This document shows positions 1-12,493 of a stretch of 64,000 nt of DNA, in pieces. Made by a program: the position numbers and the translations under genes. The notes under the pieces are model-generated. The model had not been told where the DNA came from. It worked only from the letters and a program-made list of their open reading frames with translations, and did not search any database. How positions within the stretch are numbered: position 1 is the first letter of the stretch; the number at the start of each line of letters is the position of its first letter. This stretch comes from Breviolum minutum Mf 1.05b.01 (lineage: Eukaryota; Sar; Dinophyceae; Suessiales; Symbiodiniaceae). The DNA lies in NCBI GenBank assembly GCA_000507305.1, contig DF241176.1, positions 2,593 to 66,592 of the forward strand, given 5' to 3'.

Positions 1-54
<54 letters not shown>

Positions 55-67
55 ACATCATCAACAT
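1..67. repeat. (TCA)n microsatellite
   Basis: Nearly perfect TCA/ATC trinucleotide run at the left edge, degenerating to ATCAAC near its end. It may continue outside the window. No gene is recognised between here and about 0.83 kb. Confidence 0.95.
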
Positions 68-833
68 CGTCACCATCACACACCATGCTAGGGCTATACA
101 GGTTGATTTACATAGTATCTTGTCACAGTAGACAAACGGTGGACTGAAAACACCGTTTGATGGTCTGGTGTTTTCCTTTTTTTCAATTGCAGATTTACAG
201 ACGTAGGGCAGGGCCACGCAGGTCCACAGGCATTCCCCAAAAACAAACCACTGGATTGGCTCTTTAGCTCGAGGGTACCTCCCAGTTCAAAACATCGGGC
301 ATGATAATCATGATACAAACAAAGAAGTATCTTATACTATATATAAATCAATGCTGGATACTAAAACATGTCTTGTCGTATCTTATTCTATGTAAATCAT
401 AGCTGGGTACTAAAACATATCTTGTCCGGAACATCAGACCCCCCTAGGCTACATCAATGCAGGGTTCAGTGCACTCCCTAAAGAATTGGAACCCCCAACA
501 TCCCCCAACCATTTTTACATACAGCAAGGACTCAACAAATTCACATAAATTTACTATGTATATACCGCCCTAGGTTCTTCAAAAAAAACTTGGATCAAAC
601 CTTGGCACGCTTCTGACATCCCGATGCAAGAAATCCTGCACTAAAAAGAAAAGCTTGTGTTAGTCTTGGCCACATAGGTTGTATAATCTTCAAGAGGAAA
701 TTCCATGGTGCGTTATAAGTCATATAAATCTATATTCTATGGCACTATGGTATTCAACAAGAAACTAAGACATTCATATATGTCATAGACATTTGGGGTT
801 CCCATGTTTGATATTGGTGCAACGCCAAGACAC

Positions 834-1668
834 AGAATCCAGATACACCAAGAGATACAAAGTGCTCCATGCCTTCAGCATGTGCGTTGCTGCCACCAGC
901 ACGGTGCAGGAGTCCCAGCCATGAAAGAAACCATACTGAAGCGTTTGGCCGTCAAAGGCGACCAAGAAGGACAACCTTGGAGGTTTTCCGCTCTCTGTGA
1001 AAGGGAGTCGACCCCTTATTTGCAAAGGAACGGCAAACAAACATAAACAAACAGGACTTTCCAGCAACCCGAGAGAAAAAGGTATCAATTCACAAGAGTC
1101 AGCAGCAGTAAGGTTCGAGACAAGCGAAGTTGGATTGCTTGGATATACACAGGATCTTTGAAGTGTTTGGTGTATCTGTCCGTCAAGACGGCCGCCAAAC
1201 AGGAGACCGTCACCTTTAGGACCACATTCAACGTGCCTAAGAGCTTTTGGTTAGAACCAGTGTCATCCGCCAGATCCAAACCTCATTGCTGAACAGAATT
1301 GGACAGCCAAATGGTCACCAATGACACAACCAGTTCCATTCTTTCGAAAAATCATCTGCTGCATTTTTGTTGGAAAAAATGACTGTAGAAAGTTGTAGGT
1401 CGTAGTCAGAAACAACCAATTGAAAACGGTTCAAGCACTTGCAGGCCAAGAACACATGTAGACAGACATCGAACACACCACCAACGCTAAGAGGTTCCAT
1501 TGAAACAGTGTCTGACGCTGGCCGCTGATGGCCCAAAGCATCAACGCAGTGATCAGAAGCCTGGACTGGAGCAAGATCTGGTAGGCACCGCCATTTAAAG
1601 AAACCAAGCTCCGCATTTCCAGGTAATCTCCAAGACCAAACAGAAAGCCAATCACAATGAAGGTCTTC
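834..1668 (-). CDS. Nucleotide-sugar transporter-like protein (SLC35 family), partial gene
   Basis: Minus-strand exons encode a polytopic membrane protein. Exon 1454-1668 (phase-consistent, AG|G acceptor, GT donor) has the pattern of SLC35A transporters: a hydrophobic helix, then LVSLNGGAYQILLQSRLLIT, matching the family's 'L(D/N)xxxYQVxxQxKIxxTA' segment, then an FQW turn and another helix. Exon from 1281 down to about 1100 holds LLGTLNVVLKVTVSCLAAVL and a YIQAIQL segment like the family's 'NIQL'. Exon from about 1007 to 834 holds FDGQTLQYGFFHGW, matching the conserved 'dG..i...GFF.GW' loop. These are Golgi/ER antiporters of nucleotide sugars against NMP. The exact ends of exons two and three, the N-terminal exons (probably 1.7-3 kb) and the C-terminal exons were not resolved. 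Family assignment is by motif memory; the substrate cannot be called. Confidence 0.68.
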
Positions 1669-1699
1669 CTGGCGATGGGTTGGTTTCTTTTAAATGTTC

Positions 1700-4560
1700 A
1701 GAAATGGAGTTGGGGCACTTTATGTCAATCCTTCCCAACAAGTCAACTAGCAGTGTTATTGTTTTTAATGATGAATCCAAAATCGCTTTCGCTAAGTGGC
1801 TCATGGAAAAATGCTGTAACTTCCATTCATCTCAGCTCAATTTCCATCCCCATGCATCTCGTCTCATTATGGTTGCTTATCCTTGAATGCAGCCAGGGTT
1901 CAAAGGTTTGGGCTTCCAAATGTGGGACCATTCTCCAGTTTTTACTGCAACACACTGTGCCACCACCATGGACATGAAAACCTCTGCCAGATTGGCAGTC
2001 TGCGGGCCGTAAGCAAAGAACCTGGGAAATGTGGACGGTGATGGCCCGGAAGAAAGCAGCTGCTTCTTGACAGTATCTACGGTATACATGAAGATGGAAC
2101 CTGCACGCATACCCATTCATACAATTTCATACACAGAGTCTCTAGAAATGGAAGCGCACAAATGTAGGGGTTCCCCGTTGCGTAGCTTGAGCCGGGGCTG
2201 GACGTCCTGAGTCCCAAGTTACCCTGCTGCAGCTGCGACACTTTTGTCCAGAAGGATCCACACTCTTTGAAGCATCGATGACCTGCAGTCAGTCGAATGA
2301 ATAAAACTTGTAAGTTCAAAGGGGCCACCAGACATGCAGGAAAGACTTGCATCTGCCCGCACCAGTAGGCGCAAAAGGGGGTGTCTTTCCGGAGGCTGGG
2401 GAGGGCCTCTTTTTCGCTGGAAAAATGACTACGGTTCATGCTGCTGTCCTAGTCATAGTTGCTATGTTCCTCGACAAGGCGCAGTAGGATGGATGGCTCG
2501 AATAAACACAAAGAAGATGAAGAGGCTTGTCTTTACAGCTGGCGTTGGCTCGCGACTTCCAAACTCGGCCCCAGAGTAGGGTTTGGACACAGCCATTGCC
2601 ATCTTCATCTGTTTTCCAGCTTTGTGGAAGAAAGAAGACAATCAAGAGTTGACATGTGACGGTGGGATGTAAAGAATGAGTGGGGTGCTCATGTAAGTTG
2701 GCGTGGGAGCTTCTACATCTTCTGCTTTGCTGTCATGAATGATGCTGGCTATATTAGCACTTCTTTCCATTCTTGCTCCTATCAGCTGCGGCATGATCAT
2801 CTCAAAAGGAAATTGAAGAACTGCAACTTGTACAACATGGCCACATGGGACAACGTTTGAATACCTTTGCATCCATTTGTGAATGTACAAGGATCCACAA
2901 ACTTTTCCTGGAGTCAACAATCAACATCGCAGGACCTTGAGGAATGTATCCTCAAACTTATCCCAACTCCGAGTTTCCAGGGCCTGAGGGACAGTTCTTC
3001 TACTTGGCATATGTTGGTGTTTGACCAATATCTTGTCACAAATGATCCAAAAAAAACGTGGCGAAAACAGTCTCCAAGGTCGCAGCTCCGCTTTCCAAAC
3101 GTTCCTGGCTGGCTGGCTGGGTTTTACGGCCTCTTTGCAGTTATGAGGTACACAGCCTCCTACTACCAACCCAAATAGCCACCACTAAAAGAAAAGCCCT
3201 CCCTCTTTGCGGTGGGCAAACCCTATGGACCCAATGCTTTGATATATATATATATATCGGTATATTGCACATATATTTGTTGTCAAATATGACTGGCAAT
3301 CAGGGTCACCTATCAACAAGCCCCGTCTATACTACCAGTACCCAACCTCGGTGTTTTTCCCTCCCCACCGCACCAGGTGAGGTACGTGAAGGGCTCGGTC
3401 CAAATAGGGCCGCAACCTTGGCAGGGTCCAGGGTTGCAACAAGGCTTCCTTGGCCTTCCCTTCAGGCTAACATCATCATGGTTGGCAGCAGGCACATCAA
3501 ACACCAAAAAAAAGTACATGGCATACCATATCCAAATCCATCATATTTCATCGATCTCATCCCAACATCCTCCCCCTTCAAAAAAATTGAAAACTCTCCT
3601 GTTTTTTCGCATCTCAGTCCTGTAGCCAGAGTTTGGCCTGGCAAAGGAACTGTGGAAACCAAAACAACCCAAGGCTTCGTCGGCTTCGTCGCCCGCCTGA
3701 GGTTTCAACATCTGCGCGGAAGACAAACGTCCAGCACCCAGTTCGAGAGCCAAACCTGATAGGACCATTGCCTCGGACGGAGGTTGGGTTGCCTTTCATG
3801 TTCGAGCCTCTGACTTCTTCTTTCGATGTCTTTTTCTTTTTCTCTTCACATGGTGCGTTTAGCAATGGGAAGGCTTAATGAATTGGTATGAATAGCAATG
3901 CAACTGATAGTCCATGTAAACACATGTGTGAACATTCAATTCAAGAACGTGATCCTTGGGAGTGCAAACAGGAGTCAAAAACTGCCGGATGTTCACTATA
4001 TCATCCACTGTATACTGTATACACCTACGTATAGACTCGCTATAGCTTGCATTCCAAGGCACACAACGTTGTAGCATCACCAAGTGGCCAGGAAACTCCT
4101 ATACAAGAAACAAGTTCCATGCGCGAACCTTGTACCACCATCCACTGCAGTTTTCACCCAAGCCTCGATGTCATCAAGTTCACCGCCCCTGGCGTTTCAG
4201 GGAGTTCACCAGTCGGGTGTTACTCCCAACGGTTGGGCGAAAATGTCGTTTAATCTGGTGACCTTTCAAGTTATTGCGAAGGAATCAAGAGACTCTGATG
4301 GTTCTGATGCTGCGTCTTGCAAGATTATTGCCTGTCTCAAACGACACTGAGATAGTCTGATTCCAACACACCCCACATCTAACACAAAAAAGTAGCCAAA
4401 GTTGTCGCACAAGTTTAAGAATCTTCAATCCCAAATTGCTATCACAAATAGTGCTGATTCAAATTTCATCAGAAATCCTCCCATTTCAAGTAAGTACCCG
4501 GGCCTCAAATAAGAGTCAAGCGTCATGATGTCAGCATCTATCTGAGTCAAAGATTGAGTG
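1700..4560. other. No recognised gene; possible unplaced minus-strand exons
   Basis: Short open stretches occur on both strands, but none gave a recognisable domain or phase-consistent splice pairs. Because the flanking genes are on the minus strand, 5' exons of the transporter may lie here. A (TA)n run sits at 3241-3256. Confidence 0.4.
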
Positions 4561-4564
4561 CCAA

Positions 4565-4878
4565 CTGACAACATCTGACAACATCTAGCAACTGTCCACC
4601 ATGCTTGGCTACCGAACCGGCATGCCCACCTTGGGGGCCAAACGATTCCTGGCATCCAAAAGTAGGGGTAGAATAGACTGACATTAATAGGTAACATGTA
4701 TATAAGAGGGAATATAACCTTGACCATGGTCTCATCTACTGAGACCTAATGAGGTCGTGGACTTTACTTGTAGTCTTCCCAGATTTCCAGGAAAGTTTTG
4801 TTCGCCAAGGCACATGTCGTAAGGATACGGGCCGCGATTGAAGAAGACATGGGCCAAAAGTAATGCCAAACGTGGATC
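4565..4878 (-). CDS. Unidentified spliced gene, two probable exons
   Basis: Exon 4768-4878 (111 nt, 37 codons) has a CAG|G acceptor, a GTAAAG donor and a protein-like translation containing LLLAHVFFNRGPYPYDMCLG. A second exon starts at 4648 (CCAG|GAA) in matching phase 0 and reads GPQGGHAGSVAKHGGQLLDV; its donor near 4570 is uncertain. Joined, the two read straight through. I do not recognise the family. Further upstream exons may lie at 5.0-5.3 kb, where the minus strand is also open. The call rests on splice logic and composition only. Confidence 0.45.
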
Positions 4879-5299
4879 CTGTCAGATGATGAGCCACACG
4901 TTGCCATTCTCTGGCATCTGAAAGTGTCCAAAAGGGAGGGGCCCCTACAATATGACGAGAAGTATGAGAATGATTGAAAATGGCCAATACAAAATCGTCA
5001 TTCAAAACACATGCAAAAGGGGCTATACTACCACGTCGCTGGGGAAACGCACTACGTCATAAGACGATTGAGCAAACAAAATCTCCCACAACAATCCATA
5101 CATTGATCTTCAGAATCATGCGTCTTTCTGCAACCTCTTTGCCCTACCGTGACATGTCGCACTTTGCCCAAACTCATCCGGTGAAGAACAACACTAGGCC
5201 CGTTCAGCCTGGTTTTTGCTTCGAAAGCCGCAAGCCCAAAATGCAGGCGGTACCTAGCAACCAATCTCTCAAATGTTCAATCCAAGGAAACAACGAGAA

Positions 5300-6490
5300 A
5301 CTACGAGGAATTGGTCCAAAATGGTACGTCCGACCGTCCCAACATCTTCACAATTTGTATTGCCTGCCTTCTGAACTCGGAAACTACATCACAGCATAGA
5401 CACATCTAAGGAAGCAATCAGGCTGCCGTGGTGTTTTGGCGAAATATTTCCTGGTCCAAAGAGCTGAATCCTTGCCCAACTGTACTGGCAGTGGATCCGT
5501 ATCAACTTCTCAAATGGATGTCCTTATTGCGTCGGATTGCCAAAAAGAGCGTGATTTCTTGCTGAGGCATCACAAGAGTACTGCTACAAAGGGTCAGCTA
5601 ACTTTTGCAAACTGAATCATTGCAGGTGTGTATATACAAATATCCAAAGGATAACTTTCTGGTGGTGGGCAATCCGGACCATCCTTCTTAGAATTGCTTA
5701 CGACGGTCACAGTGCGCTTTCACTTCTTTAGCAGTGTTTTCTGCACGCTGCTCCCGTCATAGGCAAAATGTCTACCCGCCCCCTCTTGTAGGGGGCTCTC
5801 TGCCAGCCTGCTAGACAAGGCTGGCAGAAAAGAGACTGGGCGATATCCAGCATGAAATAAATTGGGAGGAAAAACTCGCACTTCACAAACATTTTGATCC
5901 ACTGCTTGCGGGAAACCTCACTTACTAAGAAAGTTGAGTTCCACAGTTCTGCTTGCGAGAGTGCCAGCCTCCCAACCCTTCAAGGACTAAGTGTCTCTCT
6001 AATTGATAGGCTTCAACAGCTGTATCCATACAGCAAAGCTCTCAGCAATAACTTGCCACACGAATACCTGCACAGCTCTCAAATGGTTGCAAGTGAACAA
6101 CTTCAATGAAGTGATCCATGAGCTTTGCGCGAAGAGGTGCGAAGTGTCATCTTTTTTTGAAAGGTGAACCTTCTCATGGGTACGCCGAAACCATCAACTC
6201 GAGTCCAACTGGAAAGGAGCAATGATATGCAAATGACATCTCAAAGTTACCCCTACCTGCTGCTAATCTACCTCCTTTTCCTCCTTGTCACCAAAGGCAT
6301 CCTGCAATGGTTGGATGCATTGATTTGTCAAGAAGCAGATTGCTTTATACCTTATCCGTTGGGAATTTGGTATGAACAAATGGGTACAAATGGCACTTCA
6401 TTTGATATATTTGATGCATTTTGCCGCCAAAGTTTAAAACTGATGGGATGGATTAGGGGGTCCAACATTCAGTCGCCCCAACTTCAAGTG
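5300..6490. other. No recognised gene; small hairpins
   Basis: Nothing identifiable. A short inverted repeat (CTGCCAGCC / GGCTGGCAG, 10-nt loop) lies at 5799-5826, next to a C-run/G-run hairpin around 5780-5800. Confidence 0.4.
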
Positions 6491-6494
6491 CAAC

Positions 6495-7110
6495 TCAAAT
6501 GGCATCAATGTCCTTAATGGCATCCTTCACCATCTGCGCTCCAACCTTTTGGTGGAGTGATGTTAGGGAGTTGCCATTCACTGCCTGGAATCCGTGCTGA
6601 AAAACGACAAAGAAAGGCCATGACTACAGTAGTTAAACAGGCCTTGGCATGAACCCTGGATAAATGAAATATATCTTCAAATTTGAAAAGTTATGTTGAA
6701 ATAATTATATACCATTACCTGTGGTACAATTAGATTCAATGAAATGATAATGTTCAAAAAAGATATCGAAACCTGATTTCTTTTTTTAAAGGTCACTTTT
6801 TCAGTCCCAGTAGCTGCAAGGATCCATCCTGGTCGAACATCCAATTTATCCTCCACAACGCAGCCCTTCTGAGTGATGTTGGCCACCTGTTTTTTTTTAG
6901 GGGAACGGAGCATGACATTAAGCTCTCTAGAAACAGGTTTTTTCTAACCAGAAACCACCTGAAATGGTGACCAGAAATTGGGAATTTTCTTCCCAACTGT
7001 TGGCTGCATCACCACTTTTTGTGGCACCTCACCTTGAGTGGCGCTTGTTTGTGTTGCATTCGAAAACCCAAGGGCGCTTTTCTGAAAAACACATCCACCT
7101 CTTTCTCTTC
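6495..7110 (-). CDS. PDZ-domain protein, C-terminal exons
   Basis: Three minus-strand exons join in phase 0: 7033-7110 (GTGAGG donor), 6818-6886 (GC donor, GCAGCT) and 6495-6584, ending in TGA. Every acceptor is AG|G. The joined product is a PDZ domain ending the protein: beta strand EVDVFF, carboxylate-binding loop PLGF (GLGF-type), the VANITQKGCVVED strand/helix, RPGWIL then AVNGNSL (the family's 'GD.Il.VNG.sl'), and a C-terminal helix MVKDAIKDIDAI. PDZ domains bind C-terminal peptides of partner proteins. The N-terminal part of the gene is unresolved; exon 7794-7883 may belong to it. The PDZ call is by recognisable motif order. Confidence 0.75.
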
Positions 7111-7793
7111 CTCGGGCTGTCTGGCTTTGGAAATTCCAAGGCAAAAAAAAACTCAACGCACTGGAAATTTTGGGGCAAAAACATCTTTGAGCATAACATG
7201 AAATGTTAAAAAATGGCGAGATTTAAAAAAAAAATGGACCCATGTGGTTCTCAGAAGACCTCTCATCAGAGTCGCATGATATCACATCTTGACCCTATAT
7301 TTTCCTGGGATCATTTAAGGTGCCACCTCAGAGTTGATCCATATGACACCTAAACCAAGCTTGCGTCCCTCCTACTTGGAAACAGGTCAGCAGATTTAAA
7401 GCCGCCAAAAAAGAAACACAATAAATTTGCAATGTAAAAGTCACACACAAATAAGTTCACAGCATGTGCAAGGCGCTACTACAACACCAACAATAGGGCT
7501 ACTATGACATAAGATACTGAGGGTAGGAACCCGATTTTTGCGTACCTGCAGGATCCTCTCGTTTAGCTACGCCTGGTCTTTCAGCAAGGTCTGTTGCTTT
7601 CACAGGGATTCCTAACATCATTGAAGTTTCAGTCTTCCCATGGTATGCAGGAAAACACTCCACCCCTTTTCGTTGCAAAAACTCAGTGCAGCCATCGACT
7701 ACGTGACTACGTCTTACGACTGCTGCTGGGCAGTGGGATTTGCAGCTCCCCTGACAGAGACTTCCAATTTACGTATGTTTTGACCTTCACAAC

Positions 7794-7883
7794 CTGGATT
7801 CCATGTATGCGTTCAAAAATAAGATCCTCAATATGGCTGACCCGGTGGGATCTACAATGTGACCTTGCAACAGCTTTTGCAAC
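7794..7883 (-). CDS. Isolated probable exon, unidentified
   Basis: A 90-nt exon between a GCAG|G acceptor and a GTTGTG donor, phase 2 in and phase 2 out, reads LLQGHIVDPTGSAILRILFL. A following in-phase stretch starts near 7764 (GTCAG|G). It could be an upstream exon of the PDZ gene at 6.5-7.1 kb; no family is recognised. Confidence 0.4.
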
Positions 7884-8098
7884 CTGCCACGGAAAAGCTC
7901 ATCGATATAAAGGGTTTGCGCAATGTGCTGCTGATAGAGCTAGATGCATGCAAACAGTTTACATCAGTTTACTATGGCTAGATGATTGGTCTATACACGA
8001 CACAACTTGTGTATTGAATAATTACGTGACTGTCAAAATGCTGCAGTGGATTATGGAATTGGAGGCATTGACGGACCACAGCGTGCATCAAAATAATT

Positions 8099-8099
8099 G

Positions 8100-8130
<31 letters not shown>

Positions 8131-8162
8131 AAACATATATATATATATATATACGTGTACGT
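8099..8162. repeat. (TA)n(TG)n microsatellite
   Basis: TA dinucleotides, then TG, then TA again with GTACGTG ends. No coding value despite overlapping open frames. Confidence 0.95.
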
Positions 8163-8646
8163 GTATTAAAGTGCTCCAAAACTACACAAATCGCACAACT
8201 CAGGCCTCACCTTCCCCTGCCCCACTATGCCCAGATTCATCTGTTAAAAATGTCAGCGTAAGCCCCTTGTGCCTGAGTGTTTGGGCTAAACATGTGGCTC
8301 TGAGAGGCAGCTTTTTCTTCAAACATCCGACCAAAAAATTGAAGAGTTGTAAAGAAAAAGAGCCACCACCACAACAACACACAACTCTCCCCTCTTTGAC
8401 TTCTATCAATAGTCCGAAGATGGAGGCTCAAGACCTCCCAGCACATAAGGGGATCCAAATCTCAGGTCCCCCACGTTATGATTGCCTTGGCTAAGCAGCT
8501 GATTCGGGTGTCAGGACTGCATTCAGATTGTGTGTGACCCTTGGTGGTTCTTGGAATGGACCACTGATCTTGTTTTGACTTTGAGCCTCACTTCTTCTGT
8601 TTTGTTCAAGGTGATCATGATCAAAGTGATGATGGTGATTCGATGA

Positions 8647-8650
<4 letters not shown>

Positions 8651-8692
<42 letters not shown>

Positions 8693-8693
8693 A
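8651..8693. repeat. (GAT)n microsatellite
   Basis: Perfect GAT triplet run, flanked by degenerate GAT/ATG triplets from 8619 to 8760. It produces a spurious histidine-rich frame on the minus strand. Confidence 0.95.
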
Positions 8694-9198
8694 AAAACGA
8701 TGGCGGTGAAAACGAGGATTAGGATGACAACCATGATGATGACGATCTATCATCCCCAGTATGACCATGATTGATTGACAATTGACAGTGTACCATGGAA
8801 AGTGGTTGCCGCCTTCCCACTTCCCATTTCCTCTTCCCTGCCGTCATGTCACTTCATGTGGATCCTTAGCGTCACAGATGAATGAAGCCCGTGACTCGTC
8901 CCCCTTCCACCCCCCCTAAAATCAAAATGTCAAAAAATCTTGCAGATTTTAAGTGGATGTTGAACACATCTTCGGATACAGGAAAAATCAAAACGTATTA
9001 TATTTAGTTTCAACGACACTACAAAGATCCACATGATATGTGCCAAGTTGTGACAAATGGGTGGGGGCAGCAATGGCGAAAAACTGAATTTGGACAAGTG
9101 TCATAGCAAGCACTGCAAGTAGCTCCCATTCAGGGCGCCAGCTGAGCGACGGTGCGCCACAACACGTGCCTATGGCCACGTTGGATGCAGCAATTTGC

Positions 9199-10711
9199 CT
9201 GAACTATCTGAGCCAATGCAACGAGTGCCAGCAGGGTACTTAACCGAGCCAGCTTCTTGGTGACTTCAACCTCCAACAGCTACAAATGTGCGCTGAGTCT
9301 TGACTACAGTGTTGATATTTCGACCATGGATATTTGATTCTTGAGACTTGAAAAACCTTTCACTTCATCACCGTGGGTTACAATCCATCCAAGTTTTCTG
9401 TTGTTCTCTGTTTCATCTTCAAATCATCTGTGTTGGACCCGCTATAATAACCCATTCCCTGGTGGTGCACCGCTTCATCATCTTCATCAGCAATGGCCTG
9501 GGCCCCAAATGTGGTACATCCCAGCCTACCGCTGAATCTTGTGAACATTTGTATGCCGGGCAAGCCCCCTACAAAGTTTCTTCAAGCTGCTGATACATAA
9601 TTAATATTGCTGTGTGTCAGAAAAACTTGCCGCGATACTGTGACATGGGGTTAAAAAAATGACTCAGGAAATGCTAAGCCCCGAATTTTCCTTCCATCAT
9701 CCCAAGGACATGACGATCAGCAAGTGTGCAATGCTGGAGCGCTGTTCCGCCGTGAGCCTGAGTGCAAAACCACCGGCATTAAACCTGCACTAAAACCAAT
9801 GGCAAATCACAATTTTAGATGTAAGGCACCAAAAAAAAAAAAAACAGGAAGAGAGGCCGATTGAAAATACATACCAAGTAAATATGCTGCTATTTCATAT
9901 ATGCATATACCTACACAAGAATCTTTGATGACAGCATGAAACCCACAAACCATTCACCCCCTTTTCAAAGTGGTCAGTTGTGTCCGGCTTCCGTTCTAGC
10001 CTCATACAGGCCCCGTAGTCAATCAGCCCCAGCTTTCCATCTGGCATCATGAAGACCTTAGGCTATCAACAATCACCCATGTGAGTTTCAAGAACGGTCC
10101 GTAAACACAGACCGAAGTAGAAATACCAAAAATGCTTGATGATATTTTTTTTATTGTTCATCATTGTTATACACGTATTATACGTATATAGGAAGAATGT
10201 GCATACCACTAAGAGAATAACTACCCTATCTTCACACTTGTTTACATCCCTCGGATGTTCAAGAATGTGCATTTGTACTTCAGTGCGATTCTCATGAAGT
10301 ATAGTCTAGTTTAGAAGTTTGGGAACTTCCTTTCAACTTTCTTCTCCTTCGACTTACCATTGCCCTTCATCCTACCAGAATCCTGTAAGTCTCCAGCATT
10401 TCCAGCATGAGGGTCTGAGTTGAAGAGGCCCAGCTGAAAAATCTCATAGCCATGCACATCATACAGCAACCTCCAAAAAAAATCTCAGATTGCAGTAGTG
10501 ATAAGTCGTCAATATGTCAACCCAAAAAAAAACAAGGGTCCGGTACACATTGATCAATGACATGCCATATGCTTGGTGGGAAGCCACAGGTTTTATCGGA
10601 GGCATTTGGGGTCACATATTTCGGGTCAACTCTCCATCAGTCACACCTGGCCAGGCGGGGCCCGTTCAAGGGCACAGGTATACTTCGCCTGGCCCAGTTG
10701 GGAGGCTTCAC
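9199..10711 (-). CDS. ABC1/ADCK (UbiB-family) atypical protein kinase, partial gene
   Basis: Minus-strand exons with matching phases: 10647-10711, 10398-10470, 9989-10056, 9715-9757, and one starting at 9497 that ends near 9430. Donors are GT, GC, GC, GT; all acceptors are AG|G. The joined product carries the catalytic half of an ABC1 kinase: VHGYEIFQLGLFNSDPHAGN (the family's 'G.F.aDPHPGN' metal/catalytic loop, here with Ala for Pro), then FMMPDGKLGLIDYGACM (the DFG-equivalent IDYG), then the helical lobe with LTAEQRSSIAHLLI and IADEDDEAVHH. ABC1 proteins act in mitochondria or plastids in quinone/isoprenoid lipid metabolism. A further possible exon, 9199 to about 9281 (GC donor), reads EVTKKLARLSTLLALVALAQ and could be the C-terminal helices. 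N-terminal exons with the Ala-rich loop were not found. Confidence 0.87.
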
Positions 10712-10959
10712 CTGCGCGTAGTAACAATCAAGGATTGATCAAAGGTAAAAACGAAAACTCTACACCCAAAAAAAAACGAACATGCCACCTGAAAATAAAC
10801 CCTTGGAATTTTGGAGATTCCTATTGGCAGCCGCATCATTTTTAGGGTCCATGTTAGATTTCGGGGTTGTGGTTGCTGTTTTAATTGATGGTTTCTTTTG
10901 TTTGTTCTGTTAGATCGGGTGGGTAAGACTCTGTTCATCTCTTGTCGGTCATACATTTC

Positions 10960-12490
10960 ACACCCTACTGCACCTCGCTGTCATTTCGAGGATATGCGTC
11001 CCTTACTATCAGTGGGGTCAGCGCTCAATGGCATATCAATGGTTTTAAGAATTGCATCCATGATAAACGATAGGAGAATTAAAAGTAAGACCTCGTGAGG
11101 TTCAGAAGCAAACTAGTCGAAGTAACATCAAAAAATATCAAAATGCATAACGGCATGACAGCGTCCTCTCTCCTGCTCTTCTCCACATACACCAATAAAG
11201 CAAGCACTCAAACTCTCCATGACATCTTGTTTTGCTTACCGAAATGCGGATTCGTGGCCGCAGTCTGGCAGACTGCTCCAACGCCCCGTCTCGAACGGTC
11301 GATTTCGAGCCCACCACATTGGACAAAACTCATTGAATAGGAAGCTAAACACACAATTTTCGGACCATTGGCTTGTATAACATACTATATGCATCTAATA
11401 TGTATACGGTGGGTTACGTATGAAATGTCTTTGCTATAGCATATCACATCCCACACAGCCTCAAACTGCAAATGACATGGATTTTAATCATTGAGTAGTG
11501 TGATGGTGCTAAATAAGAAAATGTTGATCAAAAGTATCCATTTAGATCCATTTAGCTGGTACCCCAGATTATTTGGATGGTTCTGAACACTAAAAAAATT
11601 TGGGATTTGGGAGCTCCAAAATTGAAAAAACTACAGTAGTTATACTCTAAGAAACGCGCTTCATACAAGCTTGAGAGCTTGGAATGCTGCCAAAAACTAT
11701 GAGTTATACTACTGACTTACTATCATTATTTGTAGCACTACTATTACTATCATTATTAGCATTATTTGGTTTCTACTATTATGTGTTATTTATCATGTAT
11801 TATCTATTATGTATTATTGGTATTCTTGCTATGATTGTTTATTATTATGTACTATTATCATGATTCATTATTTAGCTGTTTTATCATTATTTACCTTTTC
11901 TCTCTACTAGTCTTGTTGTTTCTTTTCTCATATCTGAAAAACTGGTTTTGGGGCCGCCTAGATCTATCAGACCCCCAAGACTGTTTTAGGTTTCAGGCCG
12001 GGAGGGTTGCGATCCCCACAGTTTAATAAGAATCCAACATGTCAACTCGTCGCCATATTAAAATTTCCAGCTGTCCAATGGGAAAAGTCTCGTCTCGGCG
12101 AGGTTCTTTCCCCGTCCCCTAAAAGCTATGTGCCCTTTGCACATCCGATGGCTGCCAGCTGTAGATCTATGAAAAAATCTTGTGGCAAATGATGACCCCA
12201 TGCTGAGATATGTCTTTACAACATGCGCATCGTCATCTGCAGGACGACAATGTAAACCTCCAATTTGCAGCCATCGAAAATGCCGCGAAATTCGCAGAAA
12301 ACAGGCCACGAAGGCGACCCTTTTTTTCCGCATTGAGGTGCCTCCTGAGAGGCGGCTAAACGGCGAACCTTTTTGAAAGGAGGTTGATGGTGGTGCATCT
12401 CATCCACCTTCAACCTCATCCTACCCTCCAATTTCCAACATGTTTGAAGCCCCACCAGCGATTTGTGAAACGCAACACCCCGTCAAGGTG
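10960..12490. other. No recognised gene; AT-rich low-complexity tract
   Basis: The stretch 11710-11890 is a degenerate TTA/ATT/TAT tract. Missing N-terminal exons of the ABC1 gene may lie between 10.8 and 11.4 kb. Nothing else was identified. Confidence 0.4.
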
Positions 12491-12493
12491 TAT

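Noticed and set aside
8523..8768. Histidine-rich minus-strand frame
   Set aside because: Product of the (GAT)n microsatellite; no other coding support.
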